DNA of 17,449 bases from Nitrososphaerales archaeon TH5894 (GCA_014523485.1 JAATVK010000045.1:1-17449); one strand, 5' to 3'. Positions 7,197-15,020 are shown, counted from the first letter of the stretch. The notes: generated by a model not told the origin, from the letters alone. Made by a program: numbers and translations.

Positions 7197-8174
7197 TTAT
7201 TTATCAAATATTCCTGGATCGTCTTTATTAATAAATTTTGATAGAAATTTCTTGAAAAGGTTATGAGGACTATTTGGAACATCTGAATCCTTGGAGTCAA
7301 AGCTCCTCAAGTTATTATTATTATCTGGGCCATTTGGAACATTTGAATCCTTGGAATCAAAGCTCCTAAAGTTATCATTATTATTATTTGGGTTATTGGC
7401 AAAATGTGACGTTGCAGGAGTAGGACTTTTTTCTGAAACAGGTGTGGGTATTAATCCTTTATCCTCATATTCACATTGTCCTACAATACGATCATTTTCT
7501 AGGGAATTATAATCACTAATCTTGTCATCTTGATCACACACAAATCGGTCAGCATCCTTTCCCCCCTTTAACTTATCTTTTCCTTCTCCTCCATCTACAA
7601 CATCTCTTCCATCCCCTCCATCAATCTCATCATCGCCTATTCCTCCGTTAACATTATCATCATCATCACCTCCATTCAAACCATCATCTCCCTCTCCTCC
7701 ATCAATATTATCTTCCCCTTTTCCTCCATCAATCTCATCATCTCCATCATGTCCTTGTAGAGTATCTTGACCATCTCCTCCATCAATCTCATCATTGCCT
7801 AGTCCTCCATCAATATTATCTTCCCCTTCTCCTCCATCAATCTCATCATCTCCATCATGTCCTTGTAGAGTATCTTGACCATCTTCTCCAGATATAATAT
7901 CATTACCATCTCCGCCTCTAATCTTATCATTGATTTCTGTACCTTCTATTGACACATGTACTAATGGTTTTGCCGAAAATTCACTAGGATTAGATACATC
8001 GTCAGCATTGCTATTACCCTCAGCATTGCTATTATCCTTATCTTTACTATTACCCTCGTCGTCGTTATCACTGGACAACACCTCGTTATCAATAACATTT
8101 TGTGCTGTGATGTTTTGCTGAGCTAACAGAAGGCTAAGTACAAACAATATGATTATACTATGAGTGATATTCAT
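7197..8174 (-). CDS. Secreted RTX-like calcium-binding repeat protein
   Basis: This 325-residue protein starts at an ATG. Residues 1-25 are a signal peptide (hydrophobic core SIIILFVLSLLLAQ). Residues 30-70 are an acidic Asn/Ser/Asp-rich linker with a short duplication. Residues about 85-208 contain roughly thirteen nonapeptides of the form GGxGxDxIx (for example GGDGNDIIS, GGEGEDNID), which in hemolysin-type proteins fold as a parallel beta-roll with Ca2+ held between turns. The capping part FVCDQDDKISDYNSLENDRI and GQC has two Cys (C213, C234) that may form a disulfide. The tail (260-325) carries two 20-residue repeats containing NFRSFDSKDSNVPN and NLRSFDSKDSDVPN, then a basic end. No protease or lipase domain is attached, so a structural or adhesive, Ca2+-dependent surface role is inferred. 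The LRSFDS motif is shared with the protein encoded at 227-571. Confidence 0.85.
   Translation of the reverse strand: MNITHSIIILFVLSLLLAQQNITAQNVIDNEVLSSDNDDEGNSKDKDNSNAEGNSNADDVSNPSEFSAKPLVHVSIEGTEINDKIRGGDGNDIISGEDGQDTLQGHDGDDEIDGGEGEDNIDGGLGNDEIDGGDGQDTLQGHDGDDEIDGGKGEDNIDGGEGDDGLNGGDDDDNVNGGIGDDEIDGGDGRDVVDGGEGKDKLKGGKDADRFVCDQDDKISDYNSLENDRIVGQCEYEDKGLIPTPVSEKSPTPATSHFANNPNNNNDNFRSFDSKDSNVPNGPDNNNNLRSFDSKDSDVPNSPHNLFKKFLSKFINKDDPGIFDK
7272..7380 (-). repeat. 60-bp tandem repeat in the tail of the RTX-like gene
   Basis: Bases 7272-7320 and 7332-7380 match with few differences at a period of exactly 60 bp. This gives two copies of a 20-residue unit with the core RSFDSKDSxVPN. Confidence 0.9.
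7695..7890 (-). repeat. 108-bp period duplication in the RTX repeat region
   Basis: Bases 7695-7782 and 7803-7890 differ at only two of 88 positions and are 108 bp apart, equal to 36 residues or four RTX nonapeptides. Neighbouring nonapeptides are much less alike in DNA, so this block was duplicated recently and whole beta-roll turns were added in frame. Confidence 0.9.
8002..8036 (-). repeat. 18-bp tandem duplication in the RTX linker
   Basis: TCAGCATTGCTATTA occurs twice at a period of 18 bp (8002 and 8020), encoding a six-residue repeat (NSNAEG/NSNADD) in the acidic linker. Confidence 0.8.
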
Positions 8175-8193
8175 ACTTCGAATTTTAACAATG

Positions 8194-8202
8194 ACTTTAT
8201 AG
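8194..8202 (-). promoter_or_regulatory. TATA-like box of the RTX-like gene
   Basis: The minus-strand sequence CTATAAAGT is centred about 24 bases before the ATG at 8174, the spacing expected for a leaderless archaeal transcript. Confidence 0.45.
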
Positions 8203-8913
8203 TGACATTCATATTTAAAATCTTTTTGTTACTCTTTATTTAAATAAAATTTAGTAATAAAGTTACATTATATTTAAACATAAGATTTAGTGATAGAAAT
8301 ATTCTATCATAATTATGACGAAAGTTATATGGTATATTATTAAGGTATATTTTTAGTGTAATTCATAGAGACTTTACAAAAAAAAGGTAAATAGTGATTA
8401 CTAATTACTTTATGGCATTTAAACATATTTCCTCAATATTAACTACAGCTCCCTAGGTTTCAAAAGGTAATGCATTCAAGAAACAACTCTAAGAAACTCG
8501 CTAACATTAAACAAGAATCTTAAATCTAATCTAATTTATATTTTATTAGAATTTTTCAATTATTAATATATTATATCATTTTATTTCTAAATTTAAAACA
8601 CAAATAAATTCCCTAAATAAAAAAACTAATAATATATAACAACCGAATATAATTAATTATTTTAAACTGGTAGGAAACTAGTTTTAGCTTTAGTTCAAAT
8701 CTAAATATTCACATAACTAAATAAAATTCTATTAGTTATTTTGATATACTATGAGCTATTATCATCTAACTAGTAATTATTTTTTCATATTAACCGCTAT
8801 TTTTAGTGTACAAATTTTAATTTTTCCTAGCAATTACATTTGATATCTGATAAAGTTTTTTATTATCTTTAGCATAAATTTTTAGATTTCACAATAAAGC
8901 ATTTATTGTTAAT

Positions 8914-8928
8914 AATATAATTTATAGG
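8914..8928 (+). promoter_or_regulatory. TATA-like box of the MgtC-like gene
   Basis: AATATAATTTATAGG is centred about 31 bases before the ATG at 8954 and would give a leader of only a few bases. Confidence 0.4.
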
Positions 8929-8953
8929 TAATAATGTATTTGTAAACTTCTTC

Positions 8954-9397
8954 ATGGTATTGGAAAATTGGAATATTGGATTGCAAATTGACTTTCTCAT
9001 TGATATTCTTCTTTCTCTTGCAGCCGGTTTTATTATAGGAGCAGAGAGAGAGTCAAGGGGTAAACCTGCAGGAATAAGCACAAATTCTTTAGTTATAGGT
9101 GGTTCCATGTTATTTACTTATCTTTCATCGGCTGTGGATCCTAACTCTACTTCAAGAATTGCGGCTCAAATCGTAAGCGGAATAGGATTTTTAGGAGCTG
9201 GAATGATTTTAAAAGGAGAAATAGATAAAAAAATTACTAACTTAACAACAGCAGCTAGTATTTGGTTTTCTGCTGCAATAGGTATGGCTATTGGGTTTAA
9301 TTATTATATTATAGCTATAGCAGCTATTGCCTTTGCAGTAGTGGTTCCTCGTATTCCTCATATCAGTAAAATAAAGAGTAATATCGAAGATAATTAG
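8954..9397 (+). CDS. MgtC/SapB-family membrane protein
   Basis: This 147-residue protein starts at an ATG and is made almost entirely of the MgtC N-terminal membrane domain. Motifs in order are LAAGFIIGAERESRGKPAGI (about 22-41), NSLVIGGSMLFTYLS (44-58), SGIGFLGAGMILKG (74-87) and LTTAASIWFSAAIGMAIG (97-114), followed by a last helix. These are the conserved blocks of the family. The C-terminal ACT-like domain present in Salmonella MgtC is absent; the end is a short basic tail. Family members occur in magnesium limitation and membrane-potential responses and are not themselves proven Mg2+ transporters. With CorA in the same window, a role in Mg2+ or membrane-energy homeostasis is plausible but inferred. 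It appears to be a single-gene unit. Confidence 0.92.
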   Translation: MVLENWNIGLQIDFLIDILLSLAAGFIIGAERESRGKPAGISTNSLVIGGSMLFTYLSSAVDPNSTSRIAAQIVSGIGFLGAGMILKGEIDKKITNLTTAASIWFSAAIGMAIGFNYYIIAIAAIAFAVVVPRIPHISKIKSNIEDN

Positions 9398-9871
9398 GTC
9401 AATATTTATTTACCTTTTTTATTCCTCTTATTAAAAAAGCAAAATAAAGCATGTTATTTTCCTATTTGTAATATTTTAAATTCTGTTATTTCTATGAGTT
9501 CAAAGAACTATGTAAAATAGTTGCAAAAATGTATTACTTAGTCAAAAGTTCTTGAAATTATGATAATGAATAGAATACTAACAAAAGTATTTCTAATTTA
9601 CCCACTAAGATATTTTATAATCAACATACAATAACATTGATTGTGATTATCGAAAAAATGTAAAAAGATAAATGATTTCAAAAAGGAAGGAAATAAAGGA
9701 ACTTATTTACTAGTATAGCAGCTGAATAAAATATACTATATCTGAGATATTCTCACATCTAACAAAGGCTGATCTATTATATTCTTTTATATATGAATTT
9801 AAATCGAATGTTGCAAAAACTACAATTAATCCAGAAATTATAAACCTTCTTACTTGTCGCTAAAAATATAA
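9398..9871. other. Gene-free gap
   Basis: The MgtC-like gene (plus) and the one-finger zinc gene (minus) converge here. A minus-strand frame of about 50 codons (roughly 9712-9860) reads FIISGLIVVFATFDLNSYIK and onward to a stop, but it has no usable start codon and no family. Nothing else was recognised. Confidence 0.4.
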
Positions 9872-10072
9872 CTAATGTTGAGACTTTTTCTTTTTATCTC
9901 CTCTTCCTGAATGTGCAATTTTTTTATGAGCATTCATTCGTTCTTTGGTATTAAATTCCATATTACATTGTTTACACTTGGTAACTTCATCTTCTCCTTT
10001 ATTTTTAGAAAACTTCTCTTTTAAGTTGAATAAGCTTAAGAGTTTAGACTTACTTTTTCCTTTAGACATCAT
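9872..10072 (-). CDS. Small single C2H2 zinc-finger protein
   Basis: This 66-residue protein begins with two adjacent ATG codons, giving MMSKGKSKSK. It carries one complete C2H2 finger: C33, C36, H49, H54 (C-x2-C-x12-H-x4-H), the same spacing as the fingers encoded at 1293-1580. Residues 1-30 and 55-66 are strongly basic (KGKSKSK, RGDKKKKSQH), which suits binding to nucleic acid. It has no membrane segment. A TATA-like box at 10091-10105 sits 26 bases before the first ATG, supporting that start and a leaderless mRNA. It is probably a DNA- or RNA-binding accessory protein; its target is unknown. Confidence 0.8.
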   Translation of the reverse strand: MMSKGKSKSKLLSLFNLKEKFSKNKGEDEVTKCKQCNMEFNTKERMNAHKKIAHSGRGDKKKKSQH

Positions 10073-10090
10073 AAAAAAGGAGACAGTTCC

Positions 10091-10105
10091 CTTATTTAAT
10101 TATAA
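10091..10105 (-). promoter_or_regulatory. TATA-like box of the one-finger zinc protein
   Basis: The minus-strand sequence TTATAATTAAATAAG is centred about 26 bases before the first ATG at 10072. Confidence 0.5.
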
Positions 10106-10398
10106 GGTAACCTAGTTAACTAATAAAATCTAATTCAAAAAGTTTATGACTATCCATTAAATAAAAAGCAGAACAGATTTGATAATTTCCTTCGGTATTT
10201 GTCTAACAGGCTTTAGAGAAAGCACTGCACAAATCTAGGATAAAGGCATTTTGCTTGTAGATATTCTTTTTTATTTTCTACTTAATTGAATTATCATATA
10301 GGGATCACTAATGATATAATATTCCCCTATACAAGCTAATTATTATTAGTACAGGAGAAATGAATAGTTTTATCTCAAATTTTTAAATATATAAAATA

Positions 10399-10441
10399 GG
10401 TTAACTGAATCCATTGATTTACGTTGTTGAAAGGCTATAGC
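10399..10441 (-). repeat. CATAGCCT/AGTCTATG hairpin element, copy 1 (degenerate)
   Basis: Minus strand reading: GCTATAGCCTTTC, then GGATTCAGTTAACC. It matches copy 2 in the 5' arm and in GGATTCAGT, but its 3' arm is altered and no longer pairs with the 5' arm, so the hairpin is lost. Confidence 0.4.
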
Positions 10442-10573
10442 AAACAAACATTATTATTAAAATAACATATTCAACACAGAGAATGAGAATTTATAAAACT
10501 TATAAATATAATTTTTTATTATTATAATATACTCGTCTAAAGTAGTCTTGTCCAGACAAATATGCAAATCCTA

Positions 10574-10622
10574 GCCATAGACTGAATCCTCAGCGGTATA
10601 TCCTACCAGTTCAGGCTATGGC
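10574..10622 (-). repeat. CATAGCCT/AGTCTATG hairpin element, copy 2
   Basis: The arms GCCATAGACTGAA (10574-10586) and TTCAGGCTATGGC (10610-10622) pair over 13 bases with one mismatch, around a 23-base loop. On the minus strand the order is GCCATAGCCT, GTAGGAT, then GGATTCAGTCTATGGC. Confidence 0.65.
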
Positions 10623-10723
10623 AATAATATCCTAATGTTATTTAAAACTCTAAAAAAATAGCTTCAAAAGTAATAAATAATATAGTTTCTAGGTATTAGA
10701 ACCTTCTACACCAAAGAAATATC

Positions 10724-10773
10724 AAGTCATAGCCTTCTATTGTTATGATATATTCCTTAGAAGGTTATGGCTT
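10724..10773 (-). repeat. CATAGCCT/AGTCTATG hairpin element, copy 3
   Basis: AAGTCATAGCCTTCTA (10724-10739) pairs with TAGAAGGTTATGGCTT (10758-10773) over 16 positions, with two G-U type pairs and no mismatch, around an 18-base loop. It is the strongest hairpin of the family. The minus-strand order is GCCATAACCT, AGGAAT, then GGCTATGAC. Confidence 0.7.
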
Positions 10774-11321
10774 TAACTAATAAATAAATATAAAATAAAT
10801 GAAGAATACTGTTAGGTTATCGTAGCGGGTTTCAATAATAATGATAATAAAGATAGAATAATTATTTACAGATATAAAATTAAGTAGAACTGTTCTTAAA
10901 TTTAGTAACAAAAAATTCTATGACTTATTTTCAGAATTAATTTAATTAATAAAAATTAGCACCTTATCATCGGGTTCAAAATTCATAGCACTAGCATTAT
11001 TAGTTCATCTAACCCGTGTGAAAATATATGAGAATATATTAAAAATGGACTATAAATGGTCAGCAATTAAATGCCGCTTTCAGACTCATCACCATATCAA
11101 AACTTTATTTTTGTGCTCAAGTCAAAAGATGCAAAGAGGCAGTACCTGCAATGCTTTCCAGATTCTTTGATTTTATCAAGATGAACTAGGTGAAACACTT
11201 AAAAAAAATGCAAATTTTTTATAATTTTGCCGGCGGATTAAAAAATCGAAAAGTGCTGGAATCCCACCTAATATATTACATTAGTTATAGATTGAGAATT
11301 TCCAAGTGTTGTCTTTATTTA

Positions 11322-11519
11322 CTAGCAATCAGGTGATGCTAGAAAGCCATATTTGGCACAATATTCTGCTGTTGTTTGGGAAGAGGCCCCTGTTAAAGCA
11401 TCATAAAATACAACTAATAATAACATACCAATAAAGAATATACTAACCCCACTAAATATCCATTTTAATGCTTTTTTGATGTTAATTTTATTAGTTTTAT
11501 TATATATTGTGTTTAACAT
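11322..11519 (-). CDS. Small single-span membrane protein with a Cys-containing tail
   Basis: The ATG at 11517-11519 gives 65 residues beginning MLNTIYNKTNKINIKKALKW. An in-frame TTG at 11553-11555 would add 12 residues, but the ATG gives a normal basic N-terminus. Residues about 20-44 (WIFSGVSIFFIGMLLLVVFY) form one membrane helix. The basic residues before it and the short Cys-containing tail after it (EYCAKYGFLASPDC, with Cys as the last residue) suggest the tail is outside, where the two cysteines could pair. No family is recognised. The stop is TAG-free TAA/TGA type in sequence context and the frame is clean; the gene lies alone in a gene-poor region. Confidence 0.55.
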   Translation of the reverse strand: MLNTIYNKTNKINIKKALKWIFSGVSIFFIGMLLLVVFYDALTGASSQTTAEYCAKYGFLASPDC

Positions 11520-11780
11520 AGAAATTATTCCAATTTGTAAGTATTGACTGATCAATAAATATTGTTATAGTATAATCTTCTTAACAATAATATCAAGAGA
11601 ATTTAATAAAGAATTTATATCAAATAAGATAATTTTATTACTCTAATGTATTTGCAATACTGTCTATTTGGTGCCTTGCATAACTTGAGTTGGCATGTGT
11701 AATCTGAAATATTTTGGTAGGTTACTATCTAACTATAATTCATTCATATGAATAAACCATGTCTCCATCTTATTGCATCC

Positions 11781-11797
11781 GTAGAAGGTTATGCCTT
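11781..11797 (-). repeat. Half copy of the CATAGCCT hairpin family
   Basis: On the minus strand GGCATAACCTTCTACGGAT matches the 5' half of copy 3 (GCCATAACCTTCTAAGGAA) closely, but no matching 3' arm follows. It falls within the possible relic frame at 11638-11829, so it may be coincidental. Confidence 0.3.
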
Positions 11798-12430
11798 TTT
11801 ATCATGTTAATAGATGGTTTGATTGACATGTCAGACTAAAGATTATTTTATAGAAAAAAGAAAATAAAGGTCAAAAATGACCTCAAGACCACTGAATCGA
11901 GATACGTTATGATTCTACAATTATTCTCCTAGTATTATTATAATACTAAAAGGTAGGTTTTAAGAACTCGTTTTTAATTGTCTTATTCTTGAATATTATT
12001 ATTATTTAACCAGGTCTTGATTCTTTATTGTTGTTGTACCTCAAAATTTTATCATAAAATTATTATAATCTAGTAAAAGTAGAAGATATTGTATCCTGTA
12101 GAACAATCACTAGAAAAAAATAGATCTGAATTTAACTTGTATGACTCAATTAGATAAACTAACCAATAGGGAATAACAATTTTTTTTTATATGTTCTAAA
12201 AAATGTGTTCCAATTATTAACTTAATAAAACTGATATAAATATATATCATAAGTGTGGTTGATGTAATCTCATACCCATATGATTAAATACAATTTAAAT
12301 TTTGTGAATTCATAATTGTACTGTTGAGAACTACCGAACGAGATTAAATGTTTATTAATAGTAACAAAATAATAAATGTTATATAGAAATAACTTTAATC
12401 AATATTGAACTAAATTTCTTGATCCTTTTA

Positions 12431-12452
12431 TTCCTAAACATTCGCTTAGGAA
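12431..12452 (-). other. 7-bp perfect stem-loop downstream of the zinc-ribbon gene
   Basis: TTCCTAA pairs with TTAGGAA around an eight-base loop. It lies about 85 bases past the stop of the gene at 12538-12870 and may belong to its 3' region. Confidence 0.4.
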
Positions 12453-12485
12453 ATCATTTCCAAAGTAAAATATGTAGTTCAATAA

Positions 12486-12516
12486 TTTATTTCCTCTAGA
12501 CAGGTAGAGGAATAAA
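12486..12516 (-). terminator. Stem-loop just after the zinc-ribbon gene
   Basis: TTCCTCTA (12491-12498) pairs perfectly with TAGAGGAA (12505-12512) around a six-base loop, and the stem continues for four more A-T pairs past a one-base bulge. It starts about 20 bases beyond the stop codon on the minus strand. No strong T-run follows at once, so it could be an RNA-end stabiliser or processing element rather than a terminator. Confidence 0.45.
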
Positions 12517-12537
12517 ATATTTAAAAGTAATACTATC

Positions 12538-12870
12538 TTATTCTATTGAATTCTTGAATTTGAGATATTGTGCTAGAGTATAATTACATGTTATACATTT
12601 GTATTCTCCTTTTTCAAGTAAAATAATATCTTCTGTAATATCCTCATTTGGATTCTCATACGTGATTAGAGGAGAACCAAGATATTCTTTTCCACATTTA
12701 TTACAATAATACCTTGAAAATCTTCTTTTGTCTAGTCTACCTATATTTCCCAAGAATAAATGTGGTACTCCTAGACTGAATTTTAATTCCTCCTCTTCCG
12801 TTAGATATGCAAAAGCATAACCACCTGAGCCTAACAGCTTCTTCTCTTCCAAATCTTCATTTTGATGCAA
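12538..12870 (-). CDS. Zinc-ribbon protein of unknown function
   Basis: This 110-residue protein has four cysteines as two C-x2-C knuckles: C56/C59 in YYCNKCGKEYLGSP and C92/C95 in EYKCITCNYTLAQY. This is a zinc ribbon with a 32-residue insertion rich in acidic residues between the knuckles. The only available start in frame is TTG at 12868-12870, since an in-frame TAG lies four codons before it; it would give MHQNEDLEEKK. The N-terminal third (GSGGYAFAYLTEEEELKFSL) has no recognised fold. There is no membrane segment, so it is cytosolic. Zinc ribbons of this size often bind nucleic acid or act as protein adaptors; I recognise no named family. It is followed by a stem-loop at 12486-12516. Confidence 0.7.
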   Translation of the reverse strand: MHQNEDLEEKKLLGSGGYAFAYLTEEEELKFSLGVPHLFLGNIGRLDKRRFSRYYCNKCGKEYLGSPLITYENPNEDITEDIILLEKGEYKCITCNYTLAQYLKFKNSIE

Positions 12871-13480
12871 ATGTATTATCTATTCATAAATAACAAATTG
12901 TAAGATTAAACCTTTCAGTGTCGTATAATCCAAATACAAAATAGTTTTTGTTTAGGCTTCAGATGACAGTTTTGGTAAAGTCAGAACAATTGCTCAATTT
13001 TTGTTAATCTCGAGTTGTTAACTTTAATATAATTTTTTATATTTTATTTTAATTATTGAACATTTATTGTAATATTATTATATATAAATAATTTCTATTT
13101 TAGACTAGTAGGATTCACAACATACAAGCTAAATATACTGTTTAGTAAAACTATCGATACGACAGAATTCATAGTCTATCCAACCTAGCGTGCAAATCCC
13201 GCGCAGTCCGTACTATCCTCGGTTCGAAATACCTTCTTCAAAATTCCTAAACACATATAGTTCATAAATCAACTCGACCAACAGAATAGATTTATAACGG
13301 TCAGACCTCTACGATAAAAAAAAGTTAGATCATTGGATAGCAAAGCAAAGATAGAGGTAGACGAAACAGATAGATCTCATGTCTTCAAAATTATAGAATT
13401 TATGAAAGAGAAGGAGAATAGTCTAAGTCTGGATGACAGATAGGTAAATGTATTATAGAAACCGTCTATACTGCTTGCTT

Positions 13481-13515
13481 GTTCAGGCTATGATGATTAA
13501 TTATTACAATTAATC
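13481..13515 (-). repeat. Half copy of the CATAGCCT hairpin family beside a perfect stem
   Basis: On the minus strand CATCATAGCCTGAAC matches the 5' arm of copy 2, but no 3' arm was found. Directly adjacent, GATTAATT and AATTAATC (13495-13502, 13508-13515) form a perfect 8-bp stem with a five-base loop. Confidence 0.4.
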
Positions 13516-13578
13516 GATTAACTTGGTTTACCTATTTTTAAATATTCTACAATCTCTAAAAGACTACATTCTTAACAA

Positions 13579-13639
13579 AATAGTCATAGTCAATAATCAA
13601 TAACTGATATGTATTGCTCCATTCCAGGCTATGACTATT
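13579..13639 (-). repeat. CATAGCCT/AGTCTATG hairpin element, copy 4
   Basis: AATAGTCATAG (13579-13589) pairs perfectly with CTATGACTATT (13629-13639); a T-G and a C-G pair extend the stem to 13. The minus-strand order is GTCATAGCCT, GGAATGG, then TTGACTATGAC. The loop (about 35 bases) is longer than in the other copies. Confidence 0.65.
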
Positions 13640-13732
13640 CTTAAAAAAACTGTCTTACAACAAAATTCTCGTTAACTATTGAATATTAGAACATTGATCG
13701 ATATATACATAGGCAAATATGATTTCAACAAA

Positions 13733-13774
13733 GCCATAGAGCTAGATATCTCTTCCCAGAGAAGAGGACTATGA
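13733..13774 (-). repeat. CATAGCCT/AGTCTATG hairpin element, copy 5
   Basis: Outer arms CATAG (13735-13739) and CTATG (13769-13773) enclose an inner perfect stem CTCTTC/GAAGAG (13750-13755, 13761-13766) with a five-base loop. The minus-strand core GGGAAGAGATATCTAG, followed by CTCTATGGC, aligns with copy 6 (GGAATGGATTGTATCTAG, then TCTATGAC). Confidence 0.6.
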
Positions 13775-13961
13775 TTTTAATCCTAATTTTGTTATTTATT
13801 TATTATTATCTTCTAATTTGTCTTATTTTTAGGAAAATATCTTTCATTAAACTTTAATTTATAGTATCATAATAATAAATAGTTAAACTCATCAAGGTCC
13901 TATATTGTATACTTATGAAACGCTAAAGTTAAGTATTAATTTAATATCTAATTTATTCAAT

Positions 13962-14669
13962 ATGCAACAAATTCATATTGGCATCATTATATTGATTACT
14001 TTGATAGCATCGGCATCATCATTTTCAATTCCAATAACTAATATTCCTTTAAAGAACAGCAACGCTTTTGTGACCATATTTCAGGAAGAAGATAATAGTA
14101 ATAGTAAAATTAAAGATGCAAAAGATGATGCAAAACTTGTTCCTCTTTATAAAACCATCAGAGTTCCTCAAGTTCAAAATTATCATGATATTCTTTCTGC
14201 TGAAGTAAATAAAATCAATGATAATAAAATTTTATTTACCATGGAATTAGCAGGGGATGCTAACATAAATGAAAATTATGAGACAGTATATCTATGGTTA
14301 ATTTATATTCCGACCACTAATGATAACGTCGCTTCTACGGGTGACAAAGAATTTCAAATATACACATTAATTATTCCAAATTTTGGAGCAAATTCTAACT
14401 TTAGAAATAATGAAGCAGGTTGGTATTTAGCAGTTTTCAATAATACTAACAATGTCTATACTCTACCTTTAGCCAAAATTTCCGATATGCCTAAAAACAA
14501 GGTTCAAGTGTTTATTGATCCGATTTTCATTGGTAACCCTTCAAATTTTAATTACACCGTTTCGTCCATGATTAGAGTTAATGATACATTTTTAGACAAG
14601 CCACCAGATTATTTCGTTGACTTTGCCCCTGATGATTTCACTTCATTTTGGAAAGAGTGGTTCAGATAA
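13962..14669 (+). CDS. Exported protein of unknown function
   Basis: I place the start at ATG 13962 (235 residues), because this gives a standard signal peptide: MQQ, then the hydrophobic core IHIGIIILITLIASASSF, then a polar mature chain. A TTG at 13905 would add 19 residues before the signal and is less likely on protein grounds, although a good TATA-like box lies upstream of it. The mature protein (about 22-235) is rich in Asn, Thr and aromatic residues and predicted mostly beta, with blocks such as ETVYLWLIYIPTT, EAGWYLAVFNNTN and VQVFIDPIFIGNPSNFNYTV. Several N-x-S/T sequons fit an extracellular archaeal glycoprotein. The C-terminus DDFTSFWKEWFR is unusually aromatic. No cysteine or known domain was seen. 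Confidence 0.75.
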   Translation: MQQIHIGIIILITLIASASSFSIPITNIPLKNSNAFVTIFQEEDNSNSKIKDAKDDAKLVPLYKTIRVPQVQNYHDILSAEVNKINDNKILFTMELAGDANINENYETVYLWLIYIPTTNDNVASTGDKEFQIYTLIIPNFGANSNFRNNEAGWYLAVFNNTNNVYTLPLAKISDMPKNKVQVFIDPIFIGNPSNFNYTVSSMIRVNDTFLDKPPDYFVDFAPDDFTSFWKEWFR

Positions 14670-14790
14670 TGAAAAGATACTTCGATTAAACTTGTTAAAA
14701 ATAAAGGGTATATAACTCGTCATATCATAATGAATCTTACTTTAATTTCAAATTAAATACTTAATTATAATAATATCTAAATAGATTAAA

Positions 14791-14925
14791 TTATTTTTTT
14801 AAAGTAAATTCGATAATTCTTGAATTCTTTGTATCTGTTACGTATCTATTATTATGGTTAGAATTTATTACTATATCTTCGGGTTTGTTCATTTCTCTTT
14901 CACCTGAACATTTTGATCCCCACAT
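14791..14925 (-). CDS. Probable 44-residue small protein
   Basis: ATG at 14923-14925 opens a clean frame to TAA at 14791-14793: it begins MWGSKCSGEREMNKPEDIVI and ends NSRIIEFTLKK. It is hydrophilic, with no membrane helix. The frame stays open about ten codons further upstream (…NDCNFIP), with no other start. An AT-rich TATA-like stretch TTATAA (plus-strand 14945-14950) is about 22 bases before the ATG, which would fit a leaderless mRNA. Sequence quality is good (mixed polar residues, no low complexity), but an open run of about 54 codons can occur by chance in AT-rich DNA. It could equally be the tail of a decayed gene. No family is recognised. Confidence 0.4.
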   Translation of the reverse strand: MWGSKCSGEREMNKPEDIVINSNHNNRYVTDTKNSRIIEFTLKK

Positions 14926-15020
14926 TGGTATAAAGTTACAGTCATTATAAAATTTTTAAATTATGGATTCATCTCTATCAACAACATGTATCTATTTTTT
15001 TCAGAAATATATTCAATTTA

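Larger units (their letters stand above)
8175..8953. other. Long gene-free gap between divergent genes
   Basis: The two ends hold the divergent promoters of the RTX-like and MgtC-like genes. The middle is AT-rich. On the minus strand at about 8405-8485 an interrupted frame reads LNALPFET, stop, GAVVNIEEICLNAIK; this is protein-like but has no start and no recognised family, so it is at best a relic. No tRNA, repeat or mobile element was seen. Confidence 0.45.
10073..11321. other. Gene-poor region with hairpin repeats and possible relics
   Basis: No intact gene was found in about 1.25 kb. It contains three copies of the CATAGCCT/AGTCTATG hairpin family (listed separately), a loose stem TATAGGG/CCCTATA near 10297-10330 and a somewhat GC-richer part at 11040-11240. 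In that part a plus-strand frame stays open for about 98 codons except for one TAG near 11186. It includes NGQQLNAAFRLITISKLYF and FYNFAGGLKNRKVLESHL. The antisense frame is also protein-like, so the coding strand is unclear. This is probably a decayed gene, possibly of a mobile element, but no family is recognised. Confidence 0.4.
11520..12537. other. Gene-free region with small hairpins and a possible relic
   Basis: No intact gene was found. On the minus strand from ATG at 11829 to TAA at 11638 a single frame of 64 codons is broken by four stops and ends PTKIFQITHANSSYARHQID plus a few residues; it reads like an eroded gene of unknown family. A perfect 8-bp stem TAGTATTA/TAATACTA lies at 11930-11948. 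Two further stems lie just after the zinc-ribbon gene and are listed separately. The rest is AT-rich sequence without recognisable features. Confidence 0.4.
12871..13961. other. Gene-free region with GC-richer island, relic frames and hairpins
   Basis: No intact gene was found in about 1.1 kb. A short GC-richer island at about 13185-13240 stands out against the AT-rich flanks. From about 13320 a plus-strand frame reads SLDSKAKIEVDETDRSHVFK and IIEFMKEKENSLSLDDR before a TAG. The same frame, crossed by further stops, continues as KPSILLACSGYDD, which suggests an eroded gene of unknown family. From 13480 on there are several hairpins, listed separately. A TATA-like TTTAATTTATAG at about 13852-13863 may serve the exported-protein gene that follows. 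Confidence 0.4.

Noticed and set aside
7291..7512. Plus-strand frames inside the RTX-like gene, also 7930-8121
   Set aside because: Leu/Ser-rich shadows of the Asp/Gly/Asn-rich coding strand, without promoter.
9712..9860. Minus-strand 50-codon open frame
   Set aside because: No ATG, GTG or TTG start in a useful place and no recognised family; this length is expected by chance in DNA of this composition.
10981..11040. Interrupted minus-strand frame NASAMNFEPDDKVLIFIN
   Set aside because: Too short, with no start and no family; kept only as part of the general relic observation.
13185..13245. GC-richer patch with GGTTCGAAAT, resembling a tRNA T-loop
   Set aside because: No T-stem, anticodon arm or acceptor stem can be folded around it on either strand, so it is not a tRNA; possibly part of a relic.
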